From positions 1-10,689 of the forward strand of contig CAIQOG010000546.1 of NCBI GenBank assembly GCA_903873355.1: a DNA stretch of 10,689 nt. Direction: 5' to 3'. The position numbers and the translations under genes were made by a program. Below, one piece after another: positions 1 through 7,353 of the stretch. This DNA comes from an uncultured Bacteroidales bacterium. Its GTDB lineage: Bacteria; Bacteroidota; Bacteroidia; Bacteroidales; Paludibacteraceae. Every line of letters begins with the position of its first letter. Position 1 is the first letter of the stretch. The notes beneath the pieces are model-generated. The model did not search any database. It was not told the origin of the DNA and saw only the letters and a program-made list of their open reading frames with translations.

Positions 1-628
1 GGACTGCACGACGGACGCCTAATTTAGAAAAAGCTTTCCATTGCTTTTTACCCGTTTCATCAATTTCTTCTTGTAAAATTGTGCCATCTGACTTGACTTG
101 ATAGCCAAGTTCCATAATCACGTTTTTGTCGCCGCATATCTGTGCAGCCACCCCGGTCATCCCCGTTCCACAGAAACCGTCAAACACTATATCCCCCGGA
201 TTGGTGTAGTGCAGAATATAACGCATGATGGCTTTATGCGGTACTTTGGTATGGTAAGAGTGGGCATTATAAATCGGGTCATTTTTACCCTCACTGACAT
301 CAGCAGCAAAAGGTTCACGATGATAATGCCAATCAACAGGTTTTTCAGGTTTTTGAGCTTCCCATTCTGTAATGAAATCAGCAAGCCAAGGATTGGGACA
401 AGCGGTGTAATACGGTGGATCACTTAAGTTAAGAATATCTTCGTCTGCACCATGAGGAAAACCTTCTATTTTACGAAATTCGGGGTCTTGGAGCTTTTCA
501 CGCAATAAAGCAGTAAAGTGCTTGCGCCGCTCCTTGTCACTGGCAAAGGTCTGCCCTAAGCACGTCACTGTACTTGAATCTTCCATTGACTCTTCAGAAA
601 GTCTGTCGAGCAAGTTTTTTTCCTTCAT
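1..628 (-). CDS. Site-specific DNA methyltransferase, beta-type motif order, C-terminus off the left edge
   Basis: This is the N-terminal 209 residues of an S-adenosylmethionine-dependent DNA methyltransferase acting on an exocyclic amino group, probably adenine N6. The catalytic motif IV is DPPY at residues 70-73, within SDPPYYTACPNPW. The cofactor-binding motif I follows at residues 149-156 as FDGFCGTG. Motif IV before motif I is the beta-class order. The reading frame is open from the ATG at 628 to the edge, and an AGGA box sits six bases upstream of that ATG. The target-recognition part and the C-terminus lie outside the window, so specificity cannot be judged. It is the last visible gene of the minus-strand operon, 78 bases after sfsA. 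In this context it most likely marks host DNA for a defence system. A housekeeping or phage methylase is the alternative, less likely given its neighbours. Confidence 0.87.
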   Translation of the reverse strand, partial: MKEKNLLDRLSEESMEDSSTVTCLGQTFASDKERRKHFTALLREKLQDPEFRKIEGFPHGADEDILNLSDPPYYTACPNPWLADFITEWEAQKPEKPVDWHYHREPFAADVSEGKNDPIYNAHSYHTKVPHKAIMRYILHYTNPGDIVFDGFCGTGMTGVAAQICGDKNVIMELGYQVKSDGTILQEEIDETGKKQWKAFSKLGVRRAV

Positions 629-634
629 AACTAA

Positions 635-638
635 TCCT
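635..638 (-). promoter_or_regulatory. Ribosome binding site of the methyltransferase gene
   Basis: On the minus strand AGGA (within AAAAGGATT) lies six bases before the ATG at 628. This supports that start for a gene whose far end is not visible. The rest of the 78-base gap between sfsA and this gene (629-706) is AT-rich, and I see no convincing promoter or terminator in it. Confidence 0.6.
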
Positions 639-706
639 TTTATCTTTAACTGTTTTTAATTATCACACTGACGAATGCCTTAAGAAGCATGTAAGTATTT
701 TACTTG

Positions 707-1480
707 TTAAAAGTTTACCGGCAATAACTTAGGGGTTGCAAACCCCTGGGGACTAACTGCAACGGAAAGAGCCATTGTTTCAACACCTGCTGCTAGCGCT
801 TTTTTGAAAGCCGAGGTATAAGCAGGATAATGTGCAGTATTTATAGTAAAACTTTTAGCGTCGCCTCGTTGACTCAGAAAGAGTAAGACTACTTTGTGTC
901 CCTCTACGGCTTTTCGAGTAAGACCTTCAAGTTGTTTTAAACTGCGTGGAGTCAGTGAATCTGGAAAGCGAGCTACTTCCTGTTCTACAACAGTAGCACT
1001 TTTAACTTCAATAAAACAAAGGCCTTCGGAACCCGTCAATAAAAAATCTACACGATGCCCCGGTTCAACTTGCTTTTCACGCTCTAGTTTTTCATAATTT
1101 TTAAAGCCCGGTAGTAGGCCCTGTAAAAGCGCTTGTTCTACCAATCGATTCGCAAGGTGAGTATCTGTACCCACCCAGCCCGCTTTAAGCTCTATTGCTC
1201 GCCAGGTGTAACGATGTTTTCTTTTGTGGTCTGCACTATCCCAAAGAAGAGAAAGACTATTCGGCTCTAGGCAACCCTTCAAGGAACCAGGATTCGCGCA
1301 ATAAACCAGCGACTGTGTACCATCCAAAAAAAGCATTTCTGCCAAAAAACGCTGGGGGCGTTTCAAAAAAGTGGCGTTAATATACGGTTGAGGAAAAGGC
1401 ATAAACAGTACGTTAGGACTCATTTCTGAACTATCGAGTGTAGCTTGCTGAAGTTCCTCAACTAGCGTTGTTTGGCTCAT
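707..1480 (-). CDS. sfsA: SfsA family protein (DNA-binding, PD-(D/E)XK nuclease fold)
   Basis: The 257-residue product matches the SfsA (sugar fermentation stimulation protein A) family. An N-terminal OB-fold-like part carries the family signature YCANPGSLKGC (usual form HCPNTGSM.GC), followed by the VGTDTHLANRLVEQAL block. The C-terminal half has RVDFLL with Asp145 and FIEVKS with Glu158 and Lys160, the pattern of a PD-(D/E)XK nuclease core, and then the RFPDSLTPRSLKQLEGL block. It is about 20 residues longer than usual SfsA, with the extra sequence at the N-terminus. Its ATG overlaps the stop of the preceding gene in an ATGA, so translation is probably coupled. SfsA is best known from E. 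coli as a DNA-binding protein affecting maltose metabolism, usually outside defence operons. Placement between a Schlafen-type protein and a DNA methyltransferase suggests a nuclease or DNA-binding role here, which is inference. Family assignment is firm; function is not. Confidence 0.9.
   Translation of the reverse strand: MSQTTLVEELQQATLDSSEMSPNVLFMPFPQPYINATFLKRPQRFLAEMLFLDGTQSLVYCANPGSLKGCLEPNSLSLLWDSADHKRKHRYTWRAIELKAGWVGTDTHLANRLVEQALLQGLLPGFKNYEKLEREKQVEPGHRVDFLLTGSEGLCFIEVKSATVVEQEVARFPDSLTPRSLKQLEGLTRKAVEGHKVVLLFLSQRGDAKSFTINTAHYPAYTSAFKKALAAGVETMALSVAVSPQGFATPKLLPVNF
731..747 (-). other. Perfect 7-bp inverted repeat near the end of sfsA
   Basis: AGGGGTT and AACCCCT flank a three-base GCA loop. 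The hairpin lies inside the last codons of sfsA, 22 bases before its stop codon. No T-run follows it on the minus strand, so an intrinsic terminator is unlikely. It could pause or stabilise the transcript between sfsA and the methyltransferase gene, or be a coincidence of the Gly-Phe-Ala-Thr-Pro coding sequence. Confidence 0.35.
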
Positions 1481-3285
1481 TTATTAATCCGTTGTACTTC
1501 TGGTAAGTTTTTACACAACGCCTGTCCGGCAGGTGTCAGACGATATTTTTGGGTTGGACTCTTGGGTGAGGTGGGCTGAGTCATTTCGAGTAAGCCTTTA
1601 GCCAAGCCTGGCTGGAGATAGTCATAGGTAAAATTTGGTCGATGTCGTAAGTCCAGAGCCTGCATAATATCGCGTGTCCCTAGTGGGGCTTTTTCAAGAC
1701 AAAGGAGCAGGCGTTTTACTTGTTCGGTTACTTGTTCGGTTACTTGTTCGGTTACTTGCTGGGTTAGTTGCTGGGTTAGTTGTTCCGGCTTTTGTTTGCT
1801 CTTGTCGAGTCCCGCCTGACTAAAGCGTTTTTTCATAACCGGAGCCAGTTCGAAAAGGCTTTCAGCAAGCTCTACCAGCAAGACCTGTTGTACCAGACGC
1901 GTGGCTAGGGCTTTTGCTTGGACGTGTGTGCAATTAGTCAGGGCGCGAAGGTCGGTTAGCGATACGCGGTCCTGTTCTGTTGCGTAAGCAAAAACGGAAG
2001 CTTCTTGAGCACTTAAAGCGACACCAATACTTTGTTGAAAAGCCTTCTGTTCCGGTGTTAGCAGTATTTCTTTACGTAAAATGAGCTCAAAGGTCTTTTT
2101 GGCTTTGTCATTGTGTAGTTCCGGCGGCACGTTACCTAAGTCATGCCAATTTCGAAAGATAGAACGAATACCGGTACCGGCTTGGTCGCTCATGCCAATG
2201 CGGCGAAAGGCTTTTACGATTGCCGGATTACGCACTTCTTTTTCGGTCGGGTCGAGCAATTCTTCTGCGGTGTTGAAAGCGTCACCGGGATTCCAGAAAA
2301 CAGTCTGATCGGTAAAGAATTTGATTACCGGTTTACGCGTGTGGTCGCCGTAATCTTGATGAATCAATAGATTAATGGCGGCTTCGCGGAAAGAGACATA
2401 GTCGGGTGGATCATCATTTCGACGTAAAGTGGTGGGATCTAGCGAGAACGGATGTTCGGCGATGCGCATGTATTTACCCACTAAACCTCGCCAGGTCTTG
2501 AAGATGTTTTCTTCGAAGATCATGCGGTCATGCCAGCGTTCCTCGGGAGACCACTGAGCAAACGGGGTGTCGATACGTTGATAATCAAGTACAGGGCGTG
2601 GCAGAATTTGGCGTACACAACGCTCTGTGCCAAACAGTAAGACGGCCGCTCGTGTTGGAACCAGGCGCTCAGCGTCTTCGAGCAAGAAATTCCAAGTGTA
2701 CAGAAAAGCCAGATTAGACTCTGCTTTTTGATGTTCTGGGTTGCGACGTTCAAATTGTTGGCGATACCAAGAAACGGTTTCTTCATCAAACACTGTTTCT
2801 ACTTTAAATTCAGGCAAAGGTGCATTGTCGTAACGTTCTTGGTCGGCATCCCGCAGTAAGCGCCTCAATTCCCCATCGCTACATTTAACGTCTGCACCAC
2901 CTTTGCGAATAAAGGCTCTTCGAAGGTCACCATTAAGATAAACAGGCTTTTCTGTCCTTGTGACTTCAGGAATGTAAAAAATAAGCAGGTCTTGACCCTT
3001 AAGCGTATAGAGCTGTTCTTTAATATCAATAATCTGACTGATCTTATCCCGTTGCCTTAAAGCAGAAATAAATTCATTTTGCACTTTATCAACGTCAAGC
3101 ACGCCGACTACTTCAAAAGCAGGACCTTCTTTTTTAATACCAAAAACCAAATGGCCACCGGCAGTATTGGCAAAGGCGGCTACTGTTTCATAAGCATTTC
3201 TGGGAACGGCTTGTTGAGCTTCTTTAAATTCAATGTCCGACCATTCATGCGCACTTAGCAAAGCTATAAGTTCTTCTTGTGTCAT
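1477..3285 (-). CDS. AlbA_2 (Schlafen-type) domain protein with RecG-like C-terminal region
   Basis: The 602-residue protein begins with an AlbA_2 putative nucleic-acid-binding domain (about residues 10-130). Its signature is IEFKEAQ, then AAFANTAGGHLVFGIK, and later RRAFIRKGGADVKCSDGE. A conserved block at about residues 290-380 contains FREAAINLLIHQDYG, a WNPGD motif and MSDQAGTGI. This is the HATPase-like region of proteins often named RecG-related or transcriptional regulator, although no helicase motifs are present. A Gln-Val-Thr-Glu repeat at about residues 503-523 forms a linker. It leads to a winged-helix-like C-terminus (LGTRDIMQALDL to YRLTPAGQAL). The gene starts two bases after the ATPase stop and overlaps sfsA by four bases, so it sits firmly inside the operon. 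Such proteins are common in defence islands, where they may act as regulators or sensors. The exact role here is not known. Confidence 0.87.
   Translation of the reverse strand: MTQEELIALLSAHEWSDIEFKEAQQAVPRNAYETVAAFANTAGGHLVFGIKKEGPAFEVVGVLDVDKVQNEFISALRQRDKISQIIDIKEQLYTLKGQDLLIFYIPEVTRTEKPVYLNGDLRRAFIRKGGADVKCSDGELRRLLRDADQERYDNAPLPEFKVETVFDEETVSWYRQQFERRNPEHQKAESNLAFLYTWNFLLEDAERLVPTRAAVLLFGTERCVRQILPRPVLDYQRIDTPFAQWSPEERWHDRMIFEENIFKTWRGLVGKYMRIAEHPFSLDPTTLRRNDDPPDYVSFREAAINLLIHQDYGDHTRKPVIKFFTDQTVFWNPGDAFNTAEELLDPTEKEVRNPAIVKAFRRIGMSDQAGTGIRSIFRNWHDLGNVPPELHNDKAKKTFELILRKEILLTPEQKAFQQSIGVALSAQEASVFAYATEQDRVSLTDLRALTNCTHVQAKALATRLVQQVLLVELAESLFELAPVMKKRFSQAGLDKSKQKPEQLTQQLTQQVTEQVTEQVTEQVKRLLLCLEKAPLGTRDIMQALDLRHRPNFTYDYLQPGLAKGLLEMTQPTSPKSPTQKYRLTPAGQALCKNLPEVQRINK
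1718..1777 (-). repeat. Five tandem 12-bp repeats encoding a Gln-Val/Leu-Thr-Glu/Gln linker
   Basis: Three identical units ACTTGTTCGGTT (plus-strand reading) begin at 1718, 1730 and 1742. Degenerate units follow at 1754 and 1766 (GCTGGGTT type), and a decayed partial unit follows that. Each unit encodes four residues (QVTE or QLTQ), so gain or loss of units keeps the frame. This would change only the length of the linker between the RecG-like region and the winged-helix end. Similar linkers are seen in other members of this family. Confidence 0.85.
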
Positions 3286-3287
3286 CT

Positions 3288-6200
3288 CTATTCCAACACA
3301 ATCCGTACTTTGGCGGTATCTTTACCACGAGTGAGTTGATCGATATAAGTATCAAAGCGTTTTTTTATTTCGTTGGGCGTAGCGGGACCTTGAGCAACTT
3401 GAAGTGCCTCTTGTAAGCTTTGGACTTTAACCGTAATTTTAATCAAGCCTGATAAAACCTCTTTTAAAGTATGCACAAAATTATTTTCTAAAGGTACAGG
3501 TAATTGACTGGTTTTAATAAAGTCTTCAAGTGGTTTACGTTCTTCAGGTTTTAGTAGCTCTAAGTTTGCATGAGTCATTGGATCTTCAAGGTTACTCAAC
3601 AAAGTATTGGTCCAGCCAGCAACTAAATTGTCTAAATGATTATCCAACTGGTCAAGGAGCAGTGATCCCCCGGAAAAAACATCCTCAACTGAAGGTCTAA
3701 AGCCACAATGAGGACAAACTGGCGAGCTTTCTAAATTTTGCTCCGTGAGGGCAAAGCAACTTTTTAAAGCCACCAAGCGATTTTGAAAGTCGGTAAGCTG
3801 TTGTCTAGGCAATAAGTCCACAATAACCAATTTATTAAGCGTATGTAAACGTTCATCATTCAGTAAGACTGCTTTACGTTTATCGTCATTCAATCCTAAA
3901 CGCGCTTGAGTATGTAATTTAATATAAATTAAATTAAAATCTTTCTTGAGTGCTAACAATTTAGTATTGATTGCCTGAGACTGTCCCGAAAGATTTGTTA
4001 ATTCAGTTTGCTCAAGCAATTTTAAAATATCTAAACGCTTCATTTTCATTCTATCTACCCACTCATGTTCAGTAGGTAAAATACTTTCTGCGCTTGCTAA
4101 CCAAGTTGCTGTTTGACTTTGATTAAGTACAAAATTTTGTAGGTTAGCCAAGGTATTTAGACCTTTGATTGCTTTTTCATGAGCAGTAACTTCGGCAACA
4201 GTGTAATTAAAATTCTTTAATTTTCCTGGGCTTGTATAGGCTTGCAACGCTTCAAAAAAGTTTTTGGCATCAAGTAAATTAGTGCTGTATTGCGTTTTAA
4301 CAGTCTCACTTAGTAAAGGAAGTCCCCAAAAAGAAAGACCCTCTCTAAGTGTTTGCTGTGTTATGACTAGACGTTTAACGAGTTTGGTAATTTCTTGTTG
4401 CAGCTGCTGAACAGGTTCTTCATTACCTTGTGTTACTAATTGGGCTAAACCAGGCGTCATACCTAACAAATCGAATAAGGCCTTAAGTGCTGGTAAGTTC
4501 CATTCTTTTGGTTGCTCTAAATGCTTAAAGCGAATGAGTTCATCTAAGTTTGTCGCCGCAAGCTGAGGTAAAGCATTGGCATCAAATTTTTTACCTGGAA
4601 TAGCCAGAACCAATTCGCCCGAATAGACTAAACTAGCCAGAATAACGACGACCCATTCCACTTCTAAGCGTGAAGTATTAGGCTCAAAATATTCAAGTCC
4701 GACGTTATCGTGGATTAATTCATTTCTGTTAACAACTTGACCGTGACCTTTGGCGTGCAAAATATCTAAAATGCTTTTTGCGTAACTGGATTTATTCGGC
4801 TCAATTTTTTCTCCATCTAGTAAGTTAAGTGAATCTAAAACAGCTGTAGCCTGTTTGGTCCGATTTTGTCCTGCCAATGCACGTAAGGCATCTTGGACCG
4901 CTTGGTTTCTGTTATTACCAGTGATTATTATTGAAAAATAAGGATAAGCCGGTGCTTGTTCGGTAAAGTTGGGAGTTAAACAAACACCAGAAATGGTATT
5001 AACCAAATCTCTAAAATTTATGACTTCATTAGGGGCCACGCCTGACAAGTCACGTAAAGATTTTCCCGCTTCTTTAGCCCAATTGGAAAAGTTTTTGGTT
5101 CTACCTTGATAAGTGACTTCAAAACAATCATGAATATTTTTTTGTAGCCATTGTACTAAGTTTTTAAGAAAACCATGGGCTTTCGCTTCATAAGTCGCTT
5201 TAGCATGCCCTGATGAGGTTGCAGCAAGATCTAAAGAGGCTGCATAATTTTTAAGTGCTATTTGGAAACTTTCATCGGGTTCTTTAAGTTTAAAGAAGAC
5301 TTCATCACCTTGCTTATCATCCTTGAAACGTGGGGGATCATTAGGTTGAATAAAATACAGGTAAAAATCTCTTTGCGGCACAGCGGTAGAGCGTTCATTA
5401 GGTGCTCCGAAGAATAAATAACCCGTTCTAGCTGCTTTATGTTCTTGCCAGATTAACTCATGCTGCCATATTTTATAACCTGTTACATAAGTGCTATCTT
5501 GACACTCCATTACCCGTTTTAAAGCTTCATAATAAAAACGATCCAATTGAACTAAGCCCAAACTATCCGCTCTTTTTTCAATTAAGGCATCAAAATCATC
5601 AGTCTTTTTTAAATCTAAATAGAATTGACGATTATTAGGGTTTGAAGAAATAAACTGGCCATTCACCGTTTTATGAATTTCTCGTAAGACAGTTTCAACA
5701 TGAGTTTGTAAATCTTTGTCGGGTTCGTCACTACCCATTTCCGCTATTAGCGGATCAAACAGACATAATCTATCTCTTAGCTCTTCGGGTGTTGCACCCA
5801 TTGGTGCGTATATATCTCCGGTTGTTAACCGATGTACAGAAAGCGCATAAATTAAACGCAAGGCCATGGGTTTATATTGTGGACGGCTAATGGCATTTTC
5901 GATGCGTGCTTCTAAGACTTGGCTACATTCAATGACGTCACGAATTTCTGGTATTGCTCTGAAAGCTGCGTTTTGTTTAAGTGTTGCCCAATAACTATCG
6001 AAAGCAATAAGACCCGGCTCATCAGCAGGGATTTCTTTATCAATAAGATCTTGCATTGCCCGAGAGAGTGTCTTTAATATTTCACGTTTTTCTACTACTG
6101 TAACTCTCTCAAAAGTATCTATGTAATCTGGGTGAACAGGGAAAAGATTAACAAATTCGTCTAAGCGTTCATTTAAATTGCCATAGTATTTGGCAAAAGG

Positions 6201-6476
6201 CATTAGGTACGCACGGATTTTTACTTGCTGCTCAGTATTTTTCTTAAGTAAGCGTTCTGACACTACAAATTTAATGTCATTTCTAGCAATAAGTATTTGT
6301 TCAAAGCGATCTTTAACACGCCGAACGCTATCAGCAACGAAAGCAAATCGCGGGCTATCAAATATGGCTTCTTGTACACCAGCTATAAAGCGAAAACGCA
6401 GATCTTTACAGACCTCTCCTACTTCACGTAAAAACTTTAAATTGTACTCGTGATTTGATTTCACAAAGCAAAACAC
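3288..6476 (-). CDS. Large BrxC/PglY-like defence ATPase (DUF6079-type), N-terminus missing
   Basis: The 1062-residue frame matches from memory the large DUF6079-type proteins, which are related to BREX P-loop proteins and run to about 1200 residues or more. Recognisable blocks are [19 protein letters not shown] at residues 12-30, [71 protein letters not shown] and [10 protein letters not shown] Cys-Pro-His-Cys zinc-knuckle-like pair lies at residues 921-924, and the end reads KVRIVLE. No GxxxxGK[ST] Walker A motif occurs anywhere. Family members carry the P-loop upstream of the LKFLREVGE block, so the ATP-binding part has been lost. The apparent start is a GTG at 6476 with an in-frame stop two codons earlier. 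It sits on the AT-rich side of the junction, so it is almost certainly not the natural start. Authentic coding probably ends near 6450. It is the first visible gene of the operon, two bases before the AlbA_2 gene. Confidence 0.72.
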   Translation of the reverse strand: MFCFVKSNHEYNLKFLREVGEVCKDLRFRFIAGVQEAIFDSPRFAFVADSVRRVKDRFEQILIARNDIKFVVSERLLKKNTEQQVKIRAYLMPFAKYYGNLNERLDEFVNLFPVHPDYIDTFERVTVVEKREILKTLSRAMQDLIDKEIPADEPGLIAFDSYWATLKQNAAFRAIPEIRDVIECSQVLEARIENAISRPQYKPMALRLIYALSVHRLTTGDIYAPMGATPEELRDRLCLFDPLIAEMGSDEPDKDLQTHVETVLREIHKTVNGQFISSNPNNRQFYLDLKKTDDFDALIEKRADSLGLVQLDRFYYEALKRVMECQDSTYVTGYKIWQHELIWQEHKAARTGYLFFGAPNERSTAVPQRDFYLYFIQPNDPPRFKDDKQGDEVFFKLKEPDESFQIALKNYAASLDLAATSSGHAKATYEAKAHGFLKNLVQWLQKNIHDCFEVTYQGRTKNFSNWAKEAGKSLRDLSGVAPNEVINFRDLVNTISGVCLTPNFTEQAPAYPYFSIIITGNNRNQAVQDALRALAGQNRTKQATAVLDSLNLLDGEKIEPNKSSYAKSILDILHAKGHGQVVNRNELIHDNVGLEYFEPNTSRLEVEWVVVILASLVYSGELVLAIPGKKFDANALPQLAATNLDELIRFKHLEQPKEWNLPALKALFDLLGMTPGLAQLVTQGNEEPVQQLQQEITKLVKRLVITQQTLREGLSFWGLPLLSETVKTQYSTNLLDAKNFFEALQAYTSPGKLKNFNYTVAEVTAHEKAIKGLNTLANLQNFVLNQSQTATWLASAESILPTEHEWVDRMKMKRLDILKLLEQTELTNLSGQSQAINTKLLALKKDFNLIYIKLHTQARLGLNDDKRKAVLLNDERLHTLNKLVIVDLLPRQQLTDFQNRLVALKSCFALTEQNLESSPVCPHCGFRPSVEDVFSGGSLLLDQLDNHLDNLVAGWTNTLLSNLEDPMTHANLELLKPEERKPLEDFIKTSQLPVPLENNFVHTLKEVLSGLIKITVKVQSLQEALQVAQGPATPNEIKKRFDTYIDQLTRGKDTAKVRIVLE
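6428..6455. other. Junction between the two halves of the window, with a shared dual-frame stretch
   Basis: Read on the minus strand this stretch encodes EYNLK, the start of the conserved ATPase block. Read on the plus strand it gives [10 protein letters not shown], which matches LKTLSSTRDL at the equivalent position of the second CHAT copy (10048-10077). Upstream of 6428 the CHAT resemblance stops, and beyond about 6455 the ATPase resemblance stops. Base composition changes from mixed to strongly AT-rich at the same place. Both flanking genes are truncated here. A short shared sequence at a breakpoint is what microhomology joining or a k-mer-bridged assembly error would leave. Confidence 0.75.
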
Positions 6477-7069
6477 TTTTTATCAAATCAGACTTTACAT
6501 GCAGCATTTTTGGTGGAATTCAATATAATTTAGACGCAAATAAACTAGTTGATAATGCAAAAAAATATAAACCTGAAGATAAAATCGAAATAGCAACTAT
6601 TGAAAATATTGACCAAAAAAATCTTAAAAGAGGAGGAGAATGGAATGGATTAAGCGGAACTCTGGTTGAAGTTGAATCTATACAAAAAGAATTTCAAAAT
6701 GTAAAAATAGCTACAACTTTATTAACAGGAGAATACGCGATAGAAGAATCATTTAAATCCCTTTCTTCAAATTCTCCTACCATAATACATATTGCGACTC
6801 ATGGGTTCTATTTTGCAAATGATTTAAATAAAAATAACACTTTAGAAGTTGGCGGTAATTTTAAGAATAATAAAAATCCATTGTTTCGATCAGGATTAAT
6901 AATGGCAGGTGCAAATAGAGCATGGATTGGAAACAAAGCTATTGAAGGAGTTGATGATGGAATATTAACTGCTTTCGAAGTTTCGAACCTTGATTTATCT
7001 AATACAAAACTCGTTGTTCTTTCGGCATGTGAAACCGGATTGGGCGAAATTAAAGGTAGCGAAGGTGTT
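6428..7069 (+). repeat. First copy of a diverged direct repeat (CHAT coding), second copy 10048-10689
   Basis: The two segments correspond at a constant offset of 3620 bases with no gap: 6431 to 10051, catalytic His 6800 to 10420, a 29-base identical block 6890-6918 to 10510-10538, and catalytic Cys 7028 to 10648. The repeat ends only because the window does. This shows tandem duplication of a CHAT gene, or two closely related family members side by side. Confidence 0.85.
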
Positions 7070-7285
7070 TACGGATTGCAACGTGCTTTTAAAATGGCTG
7101 GTGTCGACTACCTTATTATTACATTATGGGAAATTCAGGATGAAGTTACTGTTGAATTCATGAGCAGCTTCTACAAAAAATGGCTTAAAAGTAATGACAT
7201 TCATGAAGCCTTTAAATTTGCTCAAGATGAAATGCGAAAAAAATATGAAGCTAATTATTGGGGCGCATTTGTTTTGGTGGAGTAA
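6455..7285 (+). CDS. C-terminal fragment of a CHAT (caspase-like) domain protein
   Basis: The frame encodes most of the catalytic part of a CHAT domain, a caspase/separase-like cysteine peptidase fold. The catalytic His is at residue 116 in [11 protein letters not shown] (bases 6800-6802). The Cys is at residue 192 in [11 protein letters not shown] (7028-7030). The typical C-terminal run follows: [23 protein letters not shown] and [10 protein letters not shown]. The TTG at 6455 is not a real start: CHAT similarity continues in frame upstream to about 6428 and then ends at the junction. The TPR units and the first half of the CHAT domain are therefore missing. It is a paralogue of the gene starting at 7354, roughly two-thirds identical at the protein level by eye over the shared part. 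Whether it is a broken gene or the 3' end of an intact gene misjoined in assembly cannot be decided here. Confidence 0.85.
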   Translation: MISQSKTLFIKSDFTCSIFGGIQYNLDANKLVDNAKKYKPEDKIEIATIENIDQKNLKRGGEWNGLSGTLVEVESIQKEFQNVKIATTLLTGEYAIEESFKSLSSNSPTIIHIATHGFYFANDLNKNNTLEVGGNFKNNKNPLFRSGLIMAGANRAWIGNKAIEGVDDGILTAFEVSNLDLSNTKLVVLSACETGLGEIKGSEGVYGLQRAFKMAGVDYLIITLWEIQDEVTVEFMSSFYKKWLKSNDIHEAFKFAQDEMRKKYEANYWGAFVLVE

Positions 7286-7302
7286 AATAAATTGTATATT
7301 TG
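7273..7302 (+). promoter_or_regulatory. Possible Bacteroidota-type promoter for the TPR-CHAT gene
   Basis: TTTG at 7273-7276 and TATATTTG at 7295-7302 fit the primary sigma-factor pattern of Bacteroidota (TTTG near -33, TAnnTTTG near -7). The spacing is 18 bases, slightly short of the usual 19-20. Transcription would start near 7308, giving an untranslated leader of about 45 bases before the ATG at 7354. The -33 element lies within the last codons of the upstream CHAT gene. AT-rich DNA produces such matches by chance, so this is moderate evidence. Confidence 0.4.
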
Positions 7303-7314
7303 AAAATAAAATAA

Positions 7315-7333
7315 TTGGCAGTGTTTTTGCCAA
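7315..7333 (+). other. Hairpin in the 68-base CHAT-CHAT spacer
   Basis: TTGGCA (7315-7320) and TGCCAA (7328-7333) form a six-pair stem with a seven-base T-rich loop. It stands 30 bases after the stop of the first CHAT gene and 20 bases before the second ATG. It could be a weak terminator for the first gene or a leader structure of the second. The following run is A-rich, with only a four-T stretch, so terminator strength would be low. Confidence 0.35.
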
Positions 7334-7353
7334 AACAAATTTTCAAATTCAAT

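Noticed and set aside
98..427. Plus-strand open frame opposite the methyltransferase gene
   Set aside because: It runs antisense to the DPPY and FDGFCGTG motifs and has no recognisable protein features or ribosome binding site. The same applies to the other short frames opposite or inside the large genes, including 10274-10462 and 10428-10625.
731..747. Intrinsic terminator at the end of sfsA
   Set aside because: The hairpin lies before the stop codon and is not followed by a T-run on the transcribed strand, so it is listed only as an inverted repeat.
1477..3285. ATP-dependent DNA helicase RecG
   Set aside because: Proteins of this type are often given that name, but no Walker A or DEAD/DExH helicase motif is present. 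Only the AlbA_2 and HATPase-like RecG-related regions are seen.
6455..6457. TTG as the true start of a short stand-alone CHAT protein
   Set aside because: CHAT similarity continues in frame upstream of the TTG (KTL, then TRDL), and no ribosome binding site is evident. It is an internal codon of a longer gene.
6400..6500. Transposon or insertion-sequence end at the junction
   Set aside because: I see no transposase, terminal inverted repeat or target-site duplication. The shared dual-frame stretch better fits microhomology or an assembly join.
3288..7285. A divergent ATPase-CHAT gene pair acting as one new defence system, by analogy with CHAT effectors in other systems
   Set aside because: Both genes lose their N-termini at the same point and the overlap is antisense to both real protein families. 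Base composition also changes there, so the adjacency is not evidence of a shared system.
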